A stretch of DNA of 64,000 nt from Branchiostoma floridae (GCF_000003815.2 NC_049994.1:17084789-17148788); one strand, 5' to 3'; numbered from the stretch's first letter, positions 40,741 through 52,935 are shown. Notes: generated from the letters alone by a model not told the origin. Numbers and translations are program-made.

Positions 40741-43680
40741 AACACCTACAGCGAAATCACGGTGGTCACGTTGCTAGGGTATTATCCGCGTTGCTAGGCC
40801 AGAGTGCTCCGCCCCCAAGCCGGCCCGCGCGAGCCGTGGCGGTGTGAAAAAAACGACACAAATTTCATCCAACATAACGCACGATATGATTATCACATCA
40901 GGAAAAAAATATATGCACACGAAAATTACATTAGTTCGCCTTAAAAATATCTCAATTATTTGGGATGACCATGTGCAAAACGCTTCAAATCGCCCGCTGT
41001 TCCATGTGCGTTTTGGAGGTCGTTTTGGGTCACTGAACTTTGAACTTTGAATTTAATGCTCTATTTTACGCACCAGGCAAAGCTTTGACCTATGCTTTAG
41101 ACTTTAGGACCTCTAAGAATATTTCACCTTATGCAGTTTTAAGTGTCTACGACATTTTAGCTAATTTTGTCACATTTTCACTACGTTTTGTCCCATAGTT
41201 CCACAGCGATGGAAGAGAATCGATTGATTTTTCTCCAAGATGGCGGCGATAGTTTTTTCTTCACGATGGAGTTTTTTTGGTCAGCTTAAGTGTTAACTAC
41301 CGGGAGATATGGCTCAAAATACGAATTGTACGTTTTGTTCAGATTTTCACGTGGAAGAATAGCTATGCTCTTGACTTATAATTAGGTTGTCGGCGAACAT
41401 CAGAGCGGTTTGTTCTTGCCTCCGTACTTTCTTACAACAACAACTTACCTTGGACGGCAGTGATATGGAAATGAGCTGGCGTGGCCCCATTGTTGTCGTC
41501 CCGGGCGCGAAATTTGAGAGAGAATTGGCTGTAGCAAATTATTTGTACAGTTTGTTGTGTCTGCAAGAAGCTACCATTAATTCTACAAGATCTTTAGTGC
41601 ACTTTCGCAGCTGCACTTTCTCCCATACTGATAGTTAAGATTATTTTAGAAATTTTGAACGTCAGGTCCCAAATAGTAAAATGGCGTCTTTTCGACTTTT
41701 GTAAACAAAAGAGAAAACCGGTTTCATCCGGTTCCGCTGTCAGGTAACAACACTACATATCTGACCCCCTACTTCACAAAAGTTAGATCTACTACTGTGC
41801 TTCTTTGATAGTTAAGTCTGAATCTTTTTCTTTGTAGTAATGAACCGTTTTCATTTTTCTACCAAGGGCGCCAAAAGTTGAGTTTTTCGTCTAGTGTATG
41901 TAAGCCGATAGCACATCAAACGCTTGGGTGTGTAATGTTACAAAGCTTAGTGAATTGCGAACTGCAGATTCTGTTACAAAATTCACGGGAATATAAAATT
42001 GTTTCTACAAATAGCGGAGAACGAAGTTTTTTCTTCATTTTTTTAGTTATTTTTTAGGACAGGACTAGACACGCCGGTTCGTGAATCTTGATTTGAAGAC
42101 GCACTTTGTCGTGAGGTCAGTGTGCATAGCATTCTCCGTGTGCGGTAAGCTTCCGTGCAAATGTTCAAAATATGAATTTCACTTCACCAAGAAACTAAAC
42201 TGGTGTTCTGTCGTTCAATTGTGTGTCTGTATGTCTATGTGTGCGTGTGGAGTGAGAGAGAGAGGGGGAGAATATTAGACTTCCGTAGGAAAGGCCGGCC
42301 GGTTGTGTTTATATTACGGGCGGGCGGGCTCTACGCCGCCCCCGCTGAATCTTGCAGCTGCGCCCGGCAGTCACGGTCACGGTAAGTTGGGTGAATTTTC
42401 ATGGTGTTGCGGTTGCTATGCTTTCGTCCGTGTTACCATGCGTTTTATTACTACTTCCAATCCATTCTATAGTATAAGGTATAATTTAAACAAAGAAAAT
42501 TGCGGGGCAAAGGACGCCAGTTTGAAGTTTACCATGTGATGTAATGCCCAGCGTATTACCGATATCGATACATTCGCCACGTCAAGCGCTGGTATGGACC
42601 TAGTTCATTTACAGAATGACGAGAATATAAGGAGTTTGTTATTTGAGAGAACACGTTTATCAAAAAAACGTAGGTTGCAATTATTGTCTTATATTTAAAT
42701 TGAGTCGTTGTGTATACAGGACAGGAACAGACACGCCGGGATCCGGACTTTGGTCAAAGACTCAATATATCAAGGGGTTCGTTACGTTTGGGTCTAAGTA
42801 TACTAGTATGGTGAGCTTTCATGTTCTAGATATATAGATACTCATCTTCGCCGAAAAACTACTGAATTTCTATCACTCAACTTTTTGTATGTGTGTGTGT
42901 AAAAAAAGGCACGGATAATTTTCCGGGTTGTGTCTGTAAACGATGCCCGCTGGCTGCTCCGTCCCAAGCGGTGACCCGGGAGTGACGGTAACTCCTTCGA
43001 TCTTTGCTCACCTAAGGTTTAGTTTTAGCATGTTGGGTAATATATAGACAAATATATAGCTCAGAAAGAATTGAAACGGTGGTTTCAATCCGAGCTCCAG
43101 CGTGAGAATGACCGACAAAAAAGCTCAGGTATTGTTAACTTGGTAAGTGGAGAACAATGGGGGCGGAGAAAAGACGCGCATATCAAAGGAGCAAGTTCGC
43201 GTCAAAAAATAGCTCCACTTGGAGCGACCAAAACAAATGTAATCCCCGCCTACAACGGCGTAAACCAATCAGCTATTGTTGCCAGTAGTGAAATGGATGA
43301 TTGACATTGATTTCCTCATCCATATGCATGATTTGCGAGTGAGGATTTTTGAGGGCCTTTTTGACCACCATGAAAAGCGGTTTGGTGAAGACAAATTTAA
43401 GATAAAAGATAATAAAAGATAAATTTAGAATTGCCCATGCTTTAAGTCTTCCGTAAACCTGTATTATTAAAGTAGATTTGCCCGACATGTTTGTCTTTGA
43501 ACGTGGACCGAATATACACAGAATATGTGTGTGTGTGTGTGCTTGTGTGTGTGTGTGTGTGTGTGATGAATGAGATGTGTAATGTTTGTATTTTTTGGCA
43601 CACAATATCAGCTATGCCGACTGGGTTTACCATGTATTACATTGTCTGCAAATTTTAATAAATCTAAATCTTAAATCCTT
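40741..43680. other. Intergenic region, CpG-rich in part, no supported gene
   Basis: Two RFX-like half-sites (gttgctagg) lie near 40771 and 40791, and a YY1-like word (aagatggcggc) near 41237. GC-rich patches ending in plausible plus-strand donors occur at about 42300-42383 (cacg|gtaagt) and 42940-42988 (gacg|gtaact). Each is preceded by a related tract (ggacaggactagacacgccg; ggacaggaacagacacgccg). They could be alternative untranslated first exons of a plus-strand gene, but no coding exon follows nearby. A (TG)n run lies at 43528-43564. Confidence 0.3.
43600..43675 (+). repeat. Retroelement 3' tail, second copy at 46765-46856
   Basis: The string catgtattacattgtctgca then ttttaataaatctaaatc recurs at 46800-46852 as catgtattgtattgtccgca then ttccaataaatctaaatc. 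Both are preceded by aatatcagctatgcc/actatcagctaagc. It looks like the 3' end of one non-LTR or SINE family. Confidence 0.65.
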
Positions 43681-43852
43681 CCTACACCGCAGGGTGTAAA
43701 GGGTGGTGCCCCCTTCCGTTCTTTAGCCCGGGGCCACACAGGGAAGTACTGATCAGAGGGATCGGCTAGTCACGGGAGTACAGATTTTTCGGTATTTTTT
43801 TCAAATGGTAACTTTATGGCCTGCTAACTCCTTGGGCAATCCAGATAGACTA

Positions 43853-44694
43853 TTACGGATATACCATGCGTCTTGGAAAGATGGTTAGAGATTTGTGGGC
43901 TTGGTTGCATACCACCAAATGTCCGTTCCGCCCCATTGCAATACCACTTGGGTATGTGATATTCACCACAGTGCGGACAAACTTCCCTCGGCTTGTGAAC
44001 ATGTCTACCCGGTTTTTGTCTTGGTTCGCCACGAGGATGTGACCCGAGTTGTCCACTAGAATACCCTGGGGGTGGCAGAATGCGCAACTGCTAAAAGCAA
44101 ACAGCGACTTTCCGGACAAAGTGTAGGCTCTGACGTGGTGAGACTTGTCTGTGACAAGGATGCGCCCTTCGTCGTCTGATGCGACGAACGAAAGTATCCA
44201 TTCTAATCCTTGAGCATGATTTTGGAACGTGTGGTACAAAGAACCGTTGGGATGGAAAACCAAAATGTTTAGCATCTCAGTGACGATGACTTTATTGCTG
44301 TGCACGTTAAAGGCGATGCTGGGAGCCCACCGGGTCAAATTGGCACCAAATGTTATCCCTGGTTGGCCATCGGGGCTGTACTTTACTACATGTACAGAAT
44401 GTAAGCGTATCGCACTCTTGTAAATCGTCCCCACTACCCACAGCTGACCCTCTCTGTCAATGGCAACATCGGAGGCCACCATCGTTTTTTCACCTTTTCC
44501 CGGTACTACAGTCGGGAACAGTCTGAGATAGTCTCCCTTCATGTTAAAGACTTGGATTCGATTATTGTAGCCATCGGCCACAAATATTTCATGGTCAGAA
44601 GAGACGGCCACTCCACGATTGTCGTTAAATGTTCCAGGGTCTTTGCCGTACTTACCAATGGTTATCTCAGATGTCATGTTGTTATCACTGCTTC
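43853..44694 (-). CDS. P5 exon 4: NHL beta-propeller, C-terminal exon
   Basis: 842 nt, entered in phase 1 via CTTGCAG. It encodes SSDNNMTSEITIGKYGKDPG, VAVSSDHEIFVADGYNNRIQ, DVAIDREGQLWVVGTIYKSA, GRILVTDKSHHVRAYTLSGK and GHILVANQDKNRVDMFTSRG, ending FPRRMVYP. It is more diverged than P1-P3 but has the same blade spacing and ending. Joining the stalk exon gives NQIG then SSDNN with the split Gly codon restored, an independent check of the boundary. The full P5 frame is 765 codons with no internal stop. Confidence 0.9.
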
Positions 44695-44879
44695 CTGCAA
44701 GGAAAGATAAACACTGATGATGACAAGGGATTTTTTTAATTTGCTTTGGAACAGACGAAGGCAATTTGGCACTGCTAACAGTGCCACACGCAAAGTACAG
44801 ACACAAGGTAAAGGTAGTATTTTACCCCCCCCCCCCCCCGACTGAAATCAGGGACATATTTTTACCCATTTTTACCCAA

Positions 44880-44992
44880 GTGAGTGAGGAAGGTTGGGGC
44901 ACAACGTCGGGGGCACGGTAAGTACGGATCTCGGGACCTCTTGGTTCGAAGCCCAACGCTCTACCAGTTACGCCACACGTGACAAAGGATTG
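44880..44992 (-). repeat. tRNA-derived SINE head
   Basis: On the minus strand, tggcgtaactggtagagcgt (A-box-like) is followed by ttgggcttcgaacc and aggtcccgagatccg (B-box-like). A poly-C tract follows at 44826-44840. Not a functional tRNA: the stems do not pair well. Confidence 0.5.
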
Positions 44993-45741
44993 AAATCTTG
45001 GGAAAGGCACATTTTAACACAACTTTCCACGAATCAAAGAACCATAGACCATATTGAAAATCACAAATCAGCGCTGCCGCCATAAAATAAAAGTCAGTGC
45101 TACGAGAAGTCTGCAAAGGAGGCTACAGTTAAACCTACGTGCGTATGTTTATTGACGACGCCTCAGGGGAGTCGTCAAGTGGTATATTTTGCATTCAGTC
45201 TGCAAAAATTCTAGGAATTGCACAGGCATTTCCACAGGAATGCAGTATGCTGGGTATGCAAGCCCTCCCCCCCCAAATCTGTTCCAGATGTATCTCTGGT
45301 ATGCAATGGTGGAATGTAGGTCACACTTGCTCCCTGGAGAAATTTGTCCTTTGAAACTAGACAGGGAACTCTGCACAATGGATCACGTTATCTTGGTTGT
45401 TATGTTATGTTATGAAGGATACATTTTCTTTTCTAGAGCTTGTTCAAGCCATACGCCACAGGCAGACAGGAAATACTTCTGTAGTGCTCAGTTGTAGGTT
45501 TAGGTCACTGGCAGACCATTGTGCTGTACCGGGGATAGTACATTTCTGCTGGCTGTAGGTTTATGTTACAGGTGGGCTAGTATATTGTGCCAGGGATAGT
45601 GCGACAGGGAAGTTCCAGTCTATTTCTGATTTGAGCTGTATTGTTGTACCCTCAATCGTCGTCATGGCAATAATACATTTTTATTGCCAGTCTTATTTTG
45701 CATTTACATTGGCAAAAATAAAGTACTGAACAAAGAATTAC

Positions 45742-46183
45742 CGATTTGGTTCTTGGAGTTTGACGGTTGTGTGGCGATTGACGGTTGTGTGTCGGTTGAC
45801 GGCTGGTAGGCGGTTGACGGTTGTGTGTCGGTTGACGGTTGTGTGTCGGCTGACGGTTGGTAGGCGGTTGACGGTTGTGTGTCGGTTGACGGTCGCGTGG
45901 CGGTTGACGGTCGTGTGGCGGTTGACGGTTGTGTGGCGGTTGACGGTTCTGTGGCAGTTGACGGTCGTGTGGCGGTTGACGGTTGTGTGGCGGTTGACGG
46001 TTGTGTGGCGCTTGACGGTTGTGTGGCGGTTGACGGTTGTGTGTTACCCTGTGAATCTCTAGAGGTTGCTGCCAATGTGGTATCGTGTGGGCTAGTGGGA
46101 GTCATTTTGGCACCTTGTGAACTTTTGAAAATCGGTTGCTCTGTTGGTGCCCCTATCTCCAAAGACATGTTCGCAGTCCCTAC
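45742..46183 (-). CDS. P5 exon 3: mucin-like stalk of TATQPS repeats
   Basis: 442 nt, phase 0 to 1. After VGTANMSLEIGAPTEQPIFK come about 15 copies of a six-residue unit of the type TATQPS (variants TATRPS, TDTQPS, TAYQPS), an 18-bp DNA repeat. The Thr/Ser/Pro content predicts dense O-glycosylation and a stiff spacer between membrane and propeller. Siblings have only 27-38 residues per stalk exon, so this stalk grew by minisatellite expansion. Its length is probably polymorphic (inference). Confidence 0.85.
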
Positions 46184-46372
46184 CTGTGAAATAATATAGA
46201 TAGAGATAACATCCAGCCCTTACCACTTAAATGAAATTCTATACCTTTAGCAAAATGTCAAAATCATAAAAATGATGGAACAATGTTCCATTTATATAAT
46301 ATGTGTAAAAGTGAAAAAAAGCGATGCGTCCACGATTCCTGTTTCTTAAATTAGCAAACGAATGATTCTTAC

Positions 46373-46491
46373 GTTTAGATCACCCTCCGCGCCAGAACTG
46401 GTGTATACACCGGCAATCGTTCCGAGGATGACCAAAGACAGCAGGACACCGACAATTATCACAGCAGTACACACTTGGCGATGTCCATAGC
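46373..46491 (-). CDS. P5 exon 2: transmembrane exon
   Basis: 119 nt, phase 1 to 0, encoding YGHRQVCTAVIIVGVLLSLV then ILGTIAGVYTSSGAEGDLN. One helix; the N-terminal flank HRQ is basic and the C-terminal flank acidic, which fits N-in/C-out. Acceptor TTTCAG, donor GTAAGA. Confidence 0.82.
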
Positions 46492-47142
46492 CTGAAACAT
46501 GAAGTATGAACAAACAAATATTTGCTGTCCTTTAAACCCAGTTAAACCACTCAGAGCAACACTGTACATAGCTCCCAATCGGTTGCTAAATAGTTATCTG
46601 TACATGGACAAGACCTCTGACCCCCAAGTTCAGAGCCTATATTTCAACCTAGATATCAAGTTTAACTTATGTTCTAATCAAGAAGGTTTGTCTTAATGCT
46701 TCATCATGTTGTTCTACTTGACGTAAACGTTAAACATTTGAGTTAATCTTGTATATCATATGAGACGTGTAAATGCGCGTATGTGTTGGCACCCACTATC
46801 AGCTAAGCTGCCATGTATTGTATTGTCCGCAATTCCAATAAATCTAAATCTAAAATGAAGTACAATATTCTAATCCCAACCACAGATAAATGAACAACAT
46901 GAATTCACAGAAGCCGTATCTAACATACATGACGAAACAAATACTGGTCTGATCTTGGCACTCTCTATGAAATGCAGCTAGATTTTATATATAGACTTGG
47001 CAACTTCTAACAGACGAAATGTAGTTATTGAATAAGATCTAGTTATGTTGTCCTCATTCTGGGTCGTTGATAGTATCTAAGCCCATTAGACAGTACATTA
47101 ACGCTGAACAAAAAGAAATCAGTCAAAGTGTAACTGTCTTAC

Positions 47143-48034
47143 CACAAGGTCCTTGTTGTGGGGGGTTCGGTATTGGATTCGGGGCATTTCCGCCGTACAA
47201 TGGATTCGGACGGAGCACACTCGAACATTTGTTAAACAAAAAACCTGAGGCTGGATTGTTAGATTCATTCTCGGATGTGTCACATTTCGCTTGGTCTGAG
47301 TTGGTAGAGACGTTGTTGCTGCTGCTTGGAGCCATTTCTGCTGTCTGCACTTTGTGCTGTGTTCGTTCCTTTTCAGGAACGCCTATGGGAACCTTTGGCG
47401 CCGTGTCGTCCGGGCACGCGGTCGGACTGCATTGGGCTGAGTAGACAGGGTTGGGGAAGTTGTACGCAACAGCGTATGGCCTCATTTCGTCGTCGATATC
47501 ACTTGTCTGCCCGTCTTCTGCTATAGCAGCATGTCCTGTGGTTGGGGCGCTGCCATTGTAATCACCATCATCATCACCGTCACCACCATCTCTCTGGTAC
47601 GTAACAGCACATGGTTGGCTGTCGACATGCAGGATGCAGGGTTCGTTATCAGCTGGTCTAGAGGAGGTTCTAGTGACAGCGTTTGGCTCACTGTTGGGAC
47701 AAGTATCCACTTCGTCTTGCTGACATGACGAGTCAGGATTCTCCTGGTACATCGGACTTGGGTCAACGACATTTTGGTTGCTAAGTGGATTAGAGATTAA
47801 AGTGTTTTCCTGGTAAGTCGGATTTGGGTCCTGGTTGTGTTGCGGGCATATTTCACATGGAGCCGGGGTGTTTTGCTGATACATCGGATTAGGGTTCACG
47901 GTGTTTTGGCCCTCCATTGTATCATAGTTCTGAAGGTAGATCGGGTTCAGGTTTCTGGCCTTTGTCTCGCACTTTAAATTTGGCTGAAGTCTGTTTGGAG
48001 TGGTTTGGGTATCCACGACAGAATCTGACGCCAT
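47143..48034 (-). CDS. P5 exon 1: acidic cytoplasmic domain rich in NPxY
   Basis: ATG at 48034 starts MASDSVVDTQTTPNRLQPNL; the exon ends in phase 1 (GTAAGA after GPCG). Five NPxY motifs are visible: NLNPIYLQ, NPNPMYQQ, DPNPTYQE, FPNPVYSA and RPNPLYGG, plus SPMYQE, RPYAVAY and QPCAVTY. An Asp-rich run (GGDGDDDGDY) lies mid-domain. No signal peptide. Such spacing is compatible with PTB-adaptor or endocytic docking on a cytoplasmic tail (inference). Confidence 0.85.
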
Positions 48035-48139
48035 TGGTTCCTAGTTCGTACGTTTGTTCGTTTGCAGAAATGGCTCTTAAGTGCAACTGTTCCACGAACT
48101 TGGCTTCTTGAATCTATGGTTGGATCTGCTACAAGACCG

Positions 48140-48530
48140 TTGTTTCAATTCTTGTTGGACCGGTCCAGAAAAAGAGGACCTGAAAAAAATCAGTAGACCG
48201 GGTTGTGGCCGATTAGAAAATGAACATACTATACTGGCAATTAAAGTGTAGGGAAGAGGTAACGTTGATAGTCATTTTTCTACGTTTCTTCGGTCAAGCC
48301 TAGCAATAGGTTAACAGAGAATAGTGTTCTTTATGACGATATGATTTTAAAACGCCAGATACTCCATGAAACAGATTCCTTTGAAGAGAAATGTAAAATT
48401 GTTTCAAGTATTCCGTATTCTCAAGTTTTTACAGGCAGGTTCAGGTCTGGACTTGGACCTGGTCCTCTGGACCTGGACCGTACCTGGACCTGAATTTCCT
48501 GGACCGGTACCCAACCCTAGTGCAGCTTAT
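48140..48530. repeat. MITE-like element with GGACCGGTCC words
   Basis: Begins near ttggaccggtccagaaaaag and ends with ctggacctggaccgtacctg, then ggaccggtacccaaccctag. The right end resembles a hAT-type terminus (ctagggttgggtaccgg on the other strand). Left boundary unclear. Confidence 0.45.
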
Positions 48531-50400
48531 TAAGAGAGGTTACATATGCTGCCTTGCTTGGTTTGTGTTTTACGCCACCTTCTTATCCGCCTTTTAGAAA
48601 GTTGGACGACCATACGTTACATATGCAACATCATATACAGAAAAACAAAATCCAATTTTAGCTACATCAAGAAAACGTAAGTGTCTGAGACTTCACAATT
48701 TACAATCAGCGTGGCGTTTTAAGTTGTTATTTAATTATCGTCTCAGCAGGCTTTCGTGCTGACGTGTACGTTTCTATGATTATTTGCATAAATCATAGTT
48801 CTCAGAAGATTTTATTCTACATATAAATTATATAAAAGTATGAAATATAGAATAATATGGATAATATAAAGATGAGAAAATAAAACATCTATATAAAAAT
48901 CAAATCATTGATCATATGAATCTGTTCTAATTTCTCTGTCCAGTATCATAGACAGAAATATTTCTCAGTATAGAATCCCGTTAGAAACAAGTGCAAACAG
49001 TTCAGGCATATGATAATGAACATGAATCGCACAGTAATGTACAACTGCAGTTTAAACAGCTCAGATTCTATGATCGAGAGAGTGCTGTACTGTTGAACCT
49101 AACTTAGAAATATCAAGCAGTCTCATTTTTGTAAACTGTGGTGTTGCATTATAATATCTCCTGCTGAAATACCAACAGGAAAACGTTCACAGAGTAAAGA
49201 AGCAGACGGTTGTGTACTTGCCGCACGACTTCCGTGAAGACGCTTCGAAGCTGTGGCCCCGATTGCCTTCAGAATCTGTCTTACCTGGACCGACAGGAAA
49301 ATACAGGAAAGAGACAACTGTAGGCCCGGGTTTCCAGGAGGGGAACCCAAAATCCGTTATACCGCAGACTAAGGGATGACGGGTAGAGACCAATTCAAAT
49401 CAATAGGCTGGTTCACTGTTCGAACTACGCTTGCGCAGTGCGATTGTGGGTAATTATACATGTAGAAGTTTATTTGCAAGTTCCTGCCCGAGGGCTAATT
49501 GCAAGTGCATGGTATAAACATAGGAGATATACAAGTGACAATGAACAATTATTAACAATGTGACTAGGCTGGCCCAATGGCTAGCAATCGCTCCTGATGC
49601 TACGGATCCATTGAGAGAAAAGGGGCCCTTCTGGGTGGTTTAAAGGCTGTGTTTGTGCACTTTCGGGCGTGAACCGCTTCGTGGCCCAGTGGGACACCAT
49701 GCGTCTACCGGGCTATTTTTGGGGCGCGGCAGGGTCCTCGATTTTTCAAACATTTTATCCCTCCTAGTCCCGGGACAAATTTGTGGCTTTTGAACTCGCC
49801 CGGGGCTACACCCCTGACGGACACCGGTGCAACCGTAGCATGACGAGGGTTTGAAATGAAAAACATGATACTGATCAATTGGTTTTTCTGACCACCCATT
49901 TTCTGACAATCACCACCCGAATAGCTGGTATTAAAGAAGGTTATTCTACGCCGACTAACCTGATTAAATTTCGCTTATAGCAGCGCGCCCAACATCAGGT
50001 AGGCCTCCTAGAAGGGGAGGGGCCAGTTACAGCCCCGGACAGCGGAGATTGTGTTACACAGACTAGGTGTTAGGAGTTATCAGTTATACCACAAGCTACA
50101 TTCGGGCAAAAATCATTTCTAAGTAACGTTAACAAAATGATATGCTTGTAAATGGTATTCATAGGTGCATGTAATAAACAAAATGATATGAAGGCATTTG
50201 TTATGCGTTCAGAACCGCGATGTTGCCAAGAAGTGGAACGCGCGTGCTGCTAACCATAAAATCCTTTAATACCATGCGCTAGGTTAAAGGTCAACAGGAC
50301 AAAGTACAATCACTGATTGCTCACTGTGACGTATAGACAAGAGCGCCAACTACTCTATTTGTCGTTCAGTGTTCGTTTTCAAAAGCCTTCGGAGATTCTT
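48530..50400. other. Intergenic between P5 (minus) and the membrane-protein gene (plus)
   Basis: Divergent promoter interval. It contains the retroelement tail at 49465-49545 (see 26515-26600) and a moderately GC-rich block at 49600-49860 with no splice-bounded exon. No promoter motif could be assigned. Confidence 0.4.
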
Positions 50401-50407
50401 ATGCAGC

Positions 50408-50542
50408 ATGAAGGGTGGTAAGACCAGACAGCGGCGCCAGGGAGCCAAAGTCTCGGACAAACACGGCATTCAGAACGGTTTGGGCGAGACGGGTGGTGCC
50501 CCGGAAAGGGGTACAGGTGGGAACGGCGATGCCCTTAGCAAG
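50408..50542 (+). CDS. Multi-pass membrane protein, exon 1 (N-terminus)
   Basis: ATG at 50408 opens MKGGKTRQRRQGAKVSDKHG; the exon ends in phase 0 at GTGAGA after DALSK. The N-terminus is basic and Gly-rich with no signal peptide, hence cytosolic. Nine exons (50408-57613) join in one 507-codon frame including the stop, and every phase agrees (0,2,1,0,0,1,2,0). I do not recognise the family. The protein has about 8-10 hydrophobic helices and many conserved-looking His, Trp and Tyr residues in or near them. Confidence 0.7.
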
Positions 50543-51258
50543 GTGAGACTCGGATTTGTTTGAATAATCCATGTGTGCGTGCGTGTAGCACACCACGAGT
50601 AATGATACAACGTTTGCGAGCATTGATACCTGGTTCTTTGGATTGAAACCATTCGTGTTGCAGCTTAGTGCATTTCCTGATCTGACCGTTTAATTGAGCA
50701 TTGCCATCGAAAACTGCAAACTGACGGTGAAGTACGTTAAACTTATCCCCTGGTGACCTGGACGATGTTCCCGGCAATTTAAGCGCTTTGTTTGAACAAC
50801 CTATGTGTGCGTACGTGTAACACACCCCGTGCAATATGATAGACACTGTAGGTCGTTCCGGCAAAAAAAAAAAGACGGGAGGGGATTGACGACATACGAC
50901 TGGACTCGACTCAGCGGTCCATGGCATCAGACAGACTTGGTTACATAAAATACCACATTGGCTCAATTGAATGAATGTCACTAACTATTTTATTATCGGG
51001 AAAAGGGATACTGTGTTCACGATGGTTTTATATCCGTGTTGTTGGCAGTGACCGCTTCACCTTGAACTCAAAACCAACGCGAATTTTTTTGTTGCCTTTC
51101 TCCACCTTTTATAAGCGATCCTTGTACGTACTAGACTACAATTTTACAGTGTTGTGATAACATTGATGTGTTGGAGGCGCCTGTAACTGTGAAGATACAT
51201 GAATACTTGCAAAGAACTACTTGAACACAGACTTCATCTTTGAACATTGACGTTTCAG

Positions 51259-51365
51259 AGTCCCGACGTTACCTGGCACCGGCGGCAGGACGTGTTAGTG
51301 TGGGCGGGCGGGATGGTCTTCATCGCTGCGCTCATGGTCCTCGTCAACGCGCTGGGGAAGTACAG
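51259..51365 (+). CDS. Multi-pass membrane protein, exon 2 (TM1)
   Basis: 107 nt, phase 0 to 2, encoding SPDVTWHRRQDVLVWAGGMV then FIAALMVLVNALGKY. The first transmembrane helix follows the basic HRRQ. Acceptor TTTCAG, donor GTGATA. Confidence 0.7.
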
Positions 51366-51849
51366 GTGATATTAACTATAATAATATTATAGTTAGTATA
51401 ATAATATCATATTCTTATTTTAGTATCGGGCTAGATTTGGGAACGGGCAGACGTTTCAGAAGTTTCAAGGGACTCGATGTCACAGACAGATTTGTATTTC
51501 TTTAGATGCCACAACTAGATCTATAAAATACTGCTTTGTCATTAGAAAGAATACCTTAATTAGCCTTACTTTATTGTAACACTATACCAAAGACTTATGT
51601 TAGCCTATAAGTTGATAATTAGTATGTTAAGTTTTATTCGATACATTTTGTACTTTGTGCAATTGTTGTTTTCATACACTGTACCACGTACATGTACAAT
51701 CGTCCTGCAATAAAGTTCTTCATAACCTAAACCCGATCCTAACCTAGCCTCACGCACGCACTAACCCACCGATAAAAAATTCTGGCAAAGTGGAAATCTG
51801 CCTCAACACATGAGCCATACTGTATTCTAGTTGTTTGTTTTTTTTCCAG

Positions 51850-51968
51850 GGGCTGGAACGCGCCGAATGGATTCTTCTATGACGAGGCCAACACGACCCG
51901 AGAGAGGTTCCTTCCCGAACCGTTTGTTCAGGAGCCGGGGGTGAAGGGGAGGTACGGGGTGGAACCTG
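51850..51968 (+). CDS. Multi-pass membrane protein, exon 3 (loop)
   Basis: 119 nt, phase 2 to 1, encoding GWNAPNGFFYDEANTTRERF then LPEPFVQEPGVKGRYGVEP. A hydrophilic loop with an NTT glycosylation sequon. The donor CCTG|GTGCGT was chosen because only it gives the phase-1 end that exon 4 needs; an earlier GGAG|GTACGG would break the frame. Confidence 0.6.
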
Positions 51969-52935
51969 GTGCGTACGCTAGCTCCGGGACTTTAGTAGGC
52001 ATCCTTCCATCTTCACAGATGATGGTAGCGCTCTGTATGAAGTTATGGCGGTTGGCAGTGTTTCTTTGTAGGCTGACTCTGGGGCTACTTCTCAGAATAT
52101 TGCTTTGTATGTCATACCTGGGCAGGGATAACCTTCGGTACGGTGATAATTTGGTTTATCACACTTGATTGTACACGGACTTCCTAAGAACAATTCAAAC
52201 GCACTCCGAGTGACGTTTAAAACTGGTAACTGCTGCTTAGTTGCCAAAGTCAGAAGAACATGTTTCAGTTTAGCCTGGATACCATACCCCAACCTCAAAA
52301 TATATCTTTCGTGTTGGGGTCTGGCAGGATGCCTGTAGAAAGGTTCTCGAAGGCCCTTGATCAGGGGGAGGTGAACCTAGGATTGATGACCACTCACACC
52401 ACAGGTAGTCAGCTACAACACACCACAGTTGGTCAGCAGGCTATCATATCACAGTAGCGAATCAGGTACTTGGTGGCCACTGAGTGTTATGGATTCAAAA
52501 AGTACAGTTGGGGTGTTTAACCAATCATGGCAGGGGTGTAATTACCTCCTGCTGATCCTGTGCTGTTCTATTGGAGGAGTTTTTTGCCCACTAAAAGGGG
52601 CAAAATTGAGAAGAGTTCCTATCCCATCCGGCCAGACCCTTGCACGATAGATACATATGAGATCGGGCTGGGGTTTGGTAACCAGGCTAGTTTCAGTTTA
52701 AAACATATTTTCGTCTATATTTCAGCATCATTTCCCGCAAACTACATTTTGCTGACACGTCAAAGCATTTTGACTTTTTTTTCCTAGACAATGAATATAT
52801 TCCTTCGCGTGTCTTACTTCGAACTATGATCTTTAAAGTACACGTAGTTCACGCTCAAGAGTGTGCAACAAAGTGCCTAATGTCATATCTTATTGTTATT
52901 TCTTTAGTAATATCTTAATATTGTTATTTCTTTAG

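Noticed and set aside
44880-44992. Functional tRNA gene on the minus strand
   Set aside because: A- and B-box-like words are present but the cloverleaf stems do not pair; a SINE head is the better reading. The same holds for 38980-39085.
45760-46199. Plus-strand repeats of the type TVVWRL and VAVDGR
   Set aside because: Antisense reading of the TATQPS stalk minisatellite; the minus strand has splice sites and joins the TM and NHL exons in frame.
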